The notes under the pieces are model-generated. The model was not told where the DNA came from, did no database searches, and saw only the letters and a list, made by a program, of their open reading frames with translations. The position numbers and the translations under genes were made by a program. From Paludibacter sp. 47-17 (lineage in GTDB: Bacteria > Bacteroidota > Bacteroidia > Bacteroidales > Paludibacteraceae), in the NCBI GenBank assembly GCA_001898935.1, contig MKVT01000020.1:62001-126000 (forward strand): 64,000 nucleotides of DNA. Direction: 5' to 3'. Positions 59,358-64,000 of this stretch are shown here, piece after piece (the first letter of the stretch is position 1; every line of letters starts with the position of its first letter).

Positions 59358-62081
59358 ATGAAAAAACTACTAGTTGGACTTGTGACGGTGCTTGTCACTG
59401 TTCAGGGTTTACAAAGCCAAATTCCCCTGCCCTTGTCCCTTCCTCAGAGGCATCCGCGCCTGCTTGCCACCGACGCTCAAAAGCCTCAGGTACAGCGGAT
59501 GGTCGAGCAGGAAGCATGGGCCGGAGAGGTCCTCGACGGTATTCGCGGTAGGATCGATAGCTATGTGTTGCGTCACACTACCGATCCCGAATGGATGGTA
59601 TCACGGCTCATGATGTATTGGAAAAGCAAAGCGACCAATGTTTACATCAAGGGGGGTGTGTATTCGCATGCCGATGGGGAGGCTCCTGTGCCTACGGTTC
59701 GTTTCGGAAGTTCGCGTGGTTTGGCGTCTACCTATGCCCGACCCAAACTGGAAGATATTATTCCGTACATGGACGATACGAAGGGGGTATTTTTTCACAA
59801 TACGGCTAAGCCGGGCCGGCCGCTGGAATGGGGCGAACAAGCGAATGCCTCGGGCATTGAAAGTATCAATGAGCAGATTATGTCGCTGGCCAAGGATGCG
59901 GCCTTTGTATACTGGCTCACGGGCGATGAACGCTATGCTCGTTTTGCTGCCGATTTGTTCGATACCTATATGCTGGGTATGTACTATCGCAAGGAACCTG
60001 TCGACCTCAACAACAGCCATGCCCAAACCCTGGTGGGTTTGTCGACTTTTGAGGTGATTCAGGAACGTATCCTCAACGAACTGGCTTATTTGTACGACTT
60101 TGCGTATCCGTTTCTTCAGAAGCGTTTTCCTGAAAAGATGGAGATCTATGCTGCTACGTTCAAAAAATGGATCGATATCAGTATTAAAAACGGGGTGCCT
60201 CAAAACAACTGGAATTTACATCAGGCTAAGTTTATTCTGAAAGTGGCCATGGTGCTGGAAGACAATGCCCGTTATGCCGATGGAAAAGGGCGCGAATTCT
60301 ATATCAACCATATTCTTAATGTTTCGACACCTCGTCAGTGGTCGCTTACCCGATTTCTGGACTACGGTTACGACCCTGCCACCGGTATATGGAACGAGTC
60401 GCCGGGTTACGCTCAAAATGTGACCCGTGATCTTACCAATTTTATCCGCGATTTCGACGCAACCTTCGCACATAATATTTTACCTTATACGCCGGTGATG
60501 CACAAGGCGGTCGGGGTATTGCCTCAATACCTGTTTCCCAACAACCAGATAACGGCTTTTGGCGATAGTTACTATGGTACGATAAATACCGATGCCATTC
60601 ACGATATGATTCTGATGGCGCAAAAATACGGTAATAAGGCCGATGAGGAGCGCTATACGGCTATGTATAAATTGTTTGTTCCCGATGCCGGTACTGCTTC
60701 CACCCAACGCCCGGCAGCCAGTATCTTTTCGTTTTTCACCACCAGGCCCCTGCAGTTGAAGCCAGAAGTAAAGGCGGCTGAAGCGGACGATTATATCACG
60801 CAGACTTTTTATGCTCCCAACGTGAGTTGGTTGGTGCAACGTAATGGGCGCGATCGCGAAAACGGATTGATGATTTCCCAGGTGGGTTCCTACGGAAATC
60901 ATGCGCATGCCAATGGAATTTCTATCGAGCTCTACGGTAAAGGCTATGTGCTGGGTGCCGAATCGGGCATCGGTTCGAGCTATTTTCAGGCTCCTTTTCT
61001 GGAGTATTATTCGCAATTTCCTGCCCACAATACCGTGATGGTCGACGGTATATCCAAGTATCCCGAAATGTTGAGTAATCATCCCTTCGACTTGCTCAGT
61101 ATGTATCCTGAATCGGGACAGAAAACCGGATATTATCCGGGCATTACTTTTTCCGATGTTTATTTTCTGGAGCCCGAGAGCCGGAGCGACCAGCGCCGGT
61201 TTCTCAGTATTGTGCGCACCAGCGATTCGACCGGCTATTATGTGGATATATTCCGCTCGAAGAAACAACGGGCAGGCGATAAGTTCCACGATTATTTCTA
61301 CCACAACCTGGGACAAGAGCTCACGCTCACCGATGCTTCGGATTCACCACTTCAATTGATGCCCAGCGAGGAAATGGCCTTTGCCGGAGGACATTTATTT
61401 GCGCTCGATTACCTGTGGGACAAGCGTTCGGTGTGCATCGAAACCGATTATAAAGCGGTGTGGAAAATGGAGCGGCCCAACGGCAACCATGTATACATGA
61501 ATTTATGGATGAAAGGCTATCCCGGGCGCGAGTTGTTTGCCATGAAGGCGCCACCCTGTAAGGCCTTCCGGGCTAATCATGGCTTGCCTTATGATGTTAC
61601 CAATGAACCCTTTCTTACCATTGCGGCCCGACAGCATGGGGAAGCCTGGAATCGTCCTTTTGTGTCGGTGTTCGAACCTTCCACTACCGTTTCGGGCCGC
61701 TCGGTCGAATCCATAGAATCGTTCGATGCCCAGGGAGTTGCCTCTGATTTTGTGGGGCTTAAGGTAACCAGTGCCAATGGTCGTACCGATTATATTTTTT
61801 CCTCTTCATGCGACGAACAAGCCCGATATTCGGCCATGCAGGTGCAGGCTACCTACGCGGTAATTTCGGAACAGGGCAAAGATTTCACCCTGATGATGGG
61901 TAATGGTAAATGGTTGTCGGCGAAAGGATTCACCATCGAGGCGAAGGAGGCTGCTACCGTGGTCCTCGAATTTAAAAAGGGTAAATATTATGTTACGGCC
62001 GATGGGCCTTGTACGGTAAAACCGGCCGGAGGAAGGAAAAAGGTATTGGATACCAGGTCTTTGAGCGAAATAAAATTTTAA
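59358..62081 (+). CDS. Heparinase II/III-type polysaccharide lyase
   Basis: Large exported lyase of 907 residues that would cleave uronic-acid-containing chains by beta-elimination. A signal peptide (1-21, MKKLLVGLVTVLVTVQGLQS) leads to an N-terminal alpha/alpha toroid (about 30-460; NNWNLHQAKFI, NESPGYAQN) and a C-terminal heparinase_II_III beta-sandwich (about 480-830; QVGSYGNHAHANGISIELYG, FPAHNTVMVDG). The Asn-His and Tyr-rich motifs suit the catalytic groove. Its size and architecture recall PL37-type lyases, but subfamily assignment needs a search. No T9SS tail is present, so it is likely periplasmic. The frame is open back to a GTG at 59244, overlapping GH97, but that adds 38 charged residues before the signal peptide. 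Confidence 0.85.
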   Translation: MKKLLVGLVTVLVTVQGLQSQIPLPLSLPQRHPRLLATDAQKPQVQRMVEQEAWAGEVLDGIRGRIDSYVLRHTTDPEWMVSRLMMYWKSKATNVYIKGGVYSHADGEAPVPTVRFGSSRGLASTYARPKLEDIIPYMDDTKGVFFHNTAKPGRPLEWGEQANASGIESINEQIMSLAKDAAFVYWLTGDERYARFAADLFDTYMLGMYYRKEPVDLNNSHAQTLVGLSTFEVIQERILNELAYLYDFAYPFLQKRFPEKMEIYAATFKKWIDISIKNGVPQNNWNLHQAKFILKVAMVLEDNARYADGKGREFYINHILNVSTPRQWSLTRFLDYGYDPATGIWNESPGYAQNVTRDLTNFIRDFDATFAHNILPYTPVMHKAVGVLPQYLFPNNQITAFGDSYYGTINTDAIHDMILMAQKYGNKADEERYTAMYKLFVPDAGTASTQRPAASIFSFFTTRPLQLKPEVKAAEADDYITQTFYAPNVSWLVQRNGRDRENGLMISQVGSYGNHAHANGISIELYGKGYVLGAESGIGSSYFQAPFLEYYSQFPAHNTVMVDGISKYPEMLSNHPFDLLSMYPESGQKTGYYPGITFSDVYFLEPESRSDQRRFLSIVRTSDSTGYYVDIFRSKKQRAGDKFHDYFYHNLGQELTLTDASDSPLQLMPSEEMAFAGGHLFALDYLWDKRSVCIETDYKAVWKMERPNGNHVYMNLWMKGYPGRELFAMKAPPCKAFRANHGLPYDVTNEPFLTIAARQHGEAWNRPFVSVFEPSTTVSGRSVESIESFDAQGVASDFVGLKVTSANGRTDYIFSSSCDEQARYSAMQVQATYAVISEQGKDFTLMMGNGKWLSAKGFTIEAKEAATVVLEFKKGKYYVTADGPCTVKPAGGRKKVLDTRSLSEIKF

Positions 62082-62160
62082 AAAACACCTTTATTGAAGC
62101 TTCTTTTTTCGAATTCATCATTCGGAACATGGACTTCGTATGCATTTAATTCAGCAAGTT

Positions 62161-63798
62161 ATGAAGATAGTACTTTATTTAATGATAGGGACGGTGACCT
62201 ATATTCAGGCATCGGTGTGGAGTCCGGATACGGGCAAAGGAAGTTATCGCAATCCCATATTGCATGCCGATTATTCCGATCCGGATGTAGTAGCGGTAGG
62301 CGATGATTTTTACATGACCGCTTCGAGTTTCAATTGTATACCCGGTTTGCCGATACTGCATTCAACCGATCTGGTTAATTGGAAATTAGTGAATCATGCT
62401 CTGAAAAAGCAGGAGCCTCTTGACTTTTTCAATATACCTCAACACGGTAAGGGAGTGTGGGCTCCTTGTATCCGGTACCATCAAGGGGAGTTTTATATTT
62501 ACTGGGGCGATCCCGACTTTGGAATTTACCTTACAAAAACTACGGATCCGATGGCCGATTGGTCGGAACCGATGTTGGTGAAAGCCGGCAAAGGGCTTAT
62601 CGATCCTACTCCCTTGTGGGATGACGATGGCAAGGTGTATCTCGCCTATGCCTATGCCGGTTCGCGATCGGGGATTAATTCGGTGGTAGTCGTTGCCGAA
62701 ATGAACAGCGAAGGAACCCGGGTGCTCTCCGGTCCGGTGCTGGTGTTCGACGGTAACGATGGCGTCAACCATACGATCGAAGGCCCTAAGTTTTACAAAC
62801 GAAATGGTTACTATTACATCCTGGCACCGGCAGGAGGGGTGGAATATGGCTGGCAACTGGCTTTGCGCTCGCGTTCGGTCTATGGTCCCTACGAAGCACG
62901 AAAGGTAATGCATCAGGGTGAAACCTCCATCAATGGCCCACATCAGGGAGGATGGGTAGAAACTGTTTTTGGTGAATCGTGGTTTGTCCACTTTCAACAC
63001 AAGGATGCTTACGGTCGGATCATTCATTTGAATCCCATGACCTGGGTCAACGATTGGCCGGTGATTGGTGTCGATGCCGATGGCGATGGGTGCGGCGAGC
63101 CTGTTGCCGAATTTCGCAAGCCGCAGGTGAATCGCAATTCGGAACCTGTTGCTCCGTCCGAAAGCGATGAGTTCGATAGTCGTACGCAGGGTTTGGAATG
63201 GCAATGGCATGCCAATTACCACGAGTTTTTCGGGTTTCCTACTGAATCCGGCTACATGCGCATTTTAGCGCATCGCTTGAGTTCCGGTTGTATCAATTAT
63301 TGGGAAGTGCCGAATCTGTACCTCCGGAAATTTCCTGCCGAGGAATTCGGGGCAACCACCCGAATCCGGTTTACTGCCAAAGAAGAGGGCGATCGGGGCG
63401 GCATCATCGTGATGGGTTGGGACTACAGCCATCTCTCGCTGGTTAAAAAGGGCGACCGACTGGTGCTCGAACAGGCCATCTGCATGGATGCGGAGCAGGG
63501 AAATCCCGAACGTACGATCGAAGTGGCGACCCTGAAGTTTGACGAAGTCTATAAGGTGGGTTCGTATAATTACCTCAAGGATATTTATTTACGGGTTGAA
63601 GTGGCGAAGGGTGGCAGTTGCCGGTTTAGTTATAGTGAAGATGGGGTTAAGTATATTGCTGTCGGAGAGAAGTTTAAAGCCCGTCAGGGGAAATGGATAG
63701 GTGCAAAAGTGGGATTGTTTGCCGTGCAGCCGGCCGGAAAAAACATGCGTGGCTGGATCGATGCCGATTGGTTTCGCATAACAGCGCTGCAAAAATAA
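62161..63798 (+). CDS. GH43 family glycosidase with C-terminal beta-sandwich
   Basis: Exported exo-acting glycosidase (xylosidase/arabinofuranosidase type), 545 residues. A signal peptide (about 1-18, ending IQA) is followed by a five-bladed propeller (about 30-320) with the acidic triad Asp in HADYSDPDVV (about 42), Asp in GLIDPTPLW (about 149) and Glu in HTIEGPKFY (about 209); VNHTIEGPKFY and GPHQGGWVET are conserved in the GH43_12-like group. A concanavalin-A-like C-terminal domain (about 345-545; EWQWHANYHEFF) is the beta-xylosidase C-terminal type that closes the active site. An ATG at 62140 would add seven residues; 62161 gives the cleaner signal. It is the last complete gene of the PUL in this window. 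Confidence 0.92.
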   Translation: MKIVLYLMIGTVTYIQASVWSPDTGKGSYRNPILHADYSDPDVVAVGDDFYMTASSFNCIPGLPILHSTDLVNWKLVNHALKKQEPLDFFNIPQHGKGVWAPCIRYHQGEFYIYWGDPDFGIYLTKTTDPMADWSEPMLVKAGKGLIDPTPLWDDDGKVYLAYAYAGSRSGINSVVVVAEMNSEGTRVLSGPVLVFDGNDGVNHTIEGPKFYKRNGYYYILAPAGGVEYGWQLALRSRSVYGPYEARKVMHQGETSINGPHQGGWVETVFGESWFVHFQHKDAYGRIIHLNPMTWVNDWPVIGVDADGDGCGEPVAEFRKPQVNRNSEPVAPSESDEFDSRTQGLEWQWHANYHEFFGFPTESGYMRILAHRLSSGCINYWEVPNLYLRKFPAEEFGATTRIRFTAKEEGDRGGIIVMGWDYSHLSLVKKGDRLVLEQAICMDAEQGNPERTIEVATLKFDEVYKVGSYNYLKDIYLRVEVAKGGSCRFSYSEDGVKYIAVGEKFKARQGKWIGAKVGLFAVQPAGKNMRGWIDADWFRITALQK

Positions 63799-63820
63799 TA
63801 GGGGCACATTCAGTAAAGCC

Positions 63821-63836
63821 ATACGTTCAAACGTAT
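63821..63836. promoter_or_regulatory. Inverted repeat before the MFS gene, possible operator
   Basis: ATACGTTCAAACGTAT: 7-bp arms around a 2-base centre. A third AACGTAT half-site lies at 63869-63875, just inside the MFS gene. Size and symmetry suit a dimeric repressor such as a LacI/GntR-type protein, but no such gene is in the window. Confidence 0.4.
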
Positions 63837-63863
63837 ACAATACAGTAGCGTAAACAGTAGAAT

Positions 63864-64000
63864 ATGACAACGTATAAAAATAAAGGGTTGATACCTGTGC
63901 TTTTTGGATTTTTCGTGATGGGATTTTGCGATATTGTCGGCATCTCGTCCGATTATGCACGCGAAGCATTCGGGTGGTCGAATACCATGGCAGGTTTTAT
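63864..64000 (+). CDS. MFS sugar transporter (3' truncated by window edge)
   Basis: Only the first 45 residues are visible: MTTYKNKGLIPVLFGFFVMG, then FCDIVGISSDYAREAFGW and the start of a second helix. The first transmembrane segment with FxxMGFxD is typical of FucP-like major facilitator sugar permeases in Bacteroidetes, placed in the inner membrane as sugar-proton symporters. It follows GH43 by 65 bases, with a palindrome between, and would import the monosaccharide released by the PUL. The rest of the gene lies outside the window, so the subfamily is not certain. Confidence 0.75.
   Translation, partial: MTTYKNKGLIPVLFGFFVMGFCDIVGISSDYAREAFGWSNTMAGF

Noticed and set aside
36000-64000. The PUL as a recent mobile or integrated element
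   Set aside because: No integrase, transposase, flanking direct repeats or tRNA-end duplication was seen. The nearby tRNA-Gln has its own terminator and no second copy of its 3' end was noticed. Distant boundaries lie outside the window.

Overview
The window reads as chromosomal DNA of an anaerobic, polysaccharide-degrading member of the Bacteroidetes, most likely order Bacteroidales. The signs are a SusC/SusD pair, TAnnTTTG promoter -7 elements before many genes, A-rich leaders instead of strong Shine-Dalgarno sites, several proteins with C-terminal type IX secretion (T9SS) sorting domains, serine-type sulfatases with an oxygen-sensitive maturase, a TamB-TamL pair and a trimeric electron-bifurcating [FeFe] hydrogenase. 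The species cannot be fixed from the sequence alone. No insertion sequences, prophage genes, CRISPR arrays or rRNA were seen. No gap between genes exceeds 300 bases; the longest is about 280 bases, between the short-chain dehydrogenase and the propeller regulator.

Layout. 1-9.9 kb is envelope and housekeeping: the 3' part of a TolC-like efflux protein, a CaCA cation exchanger, two small unknown proteins, a nitroreductase, then tamB and tamL overlapping by ATGA. 9.9-14.5 kb has a sulfatase, a pirin and a T9SS-exported CotH-kinase-like protein. 14.5-18.5 kb is a minus-strand hydBAC operon for a bifurcating hydrogenase. 18.8-33.9 kb holds scattered carbohydrate genes: a GH2 glycosidase, a second sulfatase, its anaerobic sulfatase-maturating enzyme, a PlsC acyltransferase, a YdeI-like protein, a GH43 lipoprotein and two very large T9SS-type multidomain proteins (BNR_4/LamG and LamG/GH43-like). 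33.9-35.8 kb has a TIGR01777 epimerase, tRNA-Gln(CTG) and a short-chain dehydrogenase.

36-64 kb is one large plus-strand polysaccharide utilisation locus (PUL). It opens with a one-piece membrane regulator (periplasmic propeller, Y_Y_Y domain, one transmembrane helix, AraC-type HTH). Downstream come a candidate direct-repeat operator, a good promoter and an ECF sigma factor with no anti-sigma partner. Then follow SusC, SusD, an unknown T9SS protein between two strong hairpins, an alginate_lyase-fold protein, a large T9SS protein, an unannotated 59-codon ORF, an unknown helical-barrel protein overlapping an alpha/beta hydrolase, GH127, GH97, a heparinase II/III-type lyase, GH43 and the start of an MFS sugar transporter running off the window.

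Working model (inference): surface T9SS lyases cut a uronic-acid-containing, arabinose-bearing polysaccharide; SusCD imports oligosaccharides; periplasmic GH127, GH43, GH97, the lyase and the possible esterase finish them; the MFS permease imports the monosaccharides. The sulfatases and GH2 nearby suggest sulfated glycans are also used. Reducing power from sugar fermentation can leave as H2 through HydABC. The substrate is not known, and no GH88/GH105-type unsaturated-uronyl hydrolase was seen in the window.
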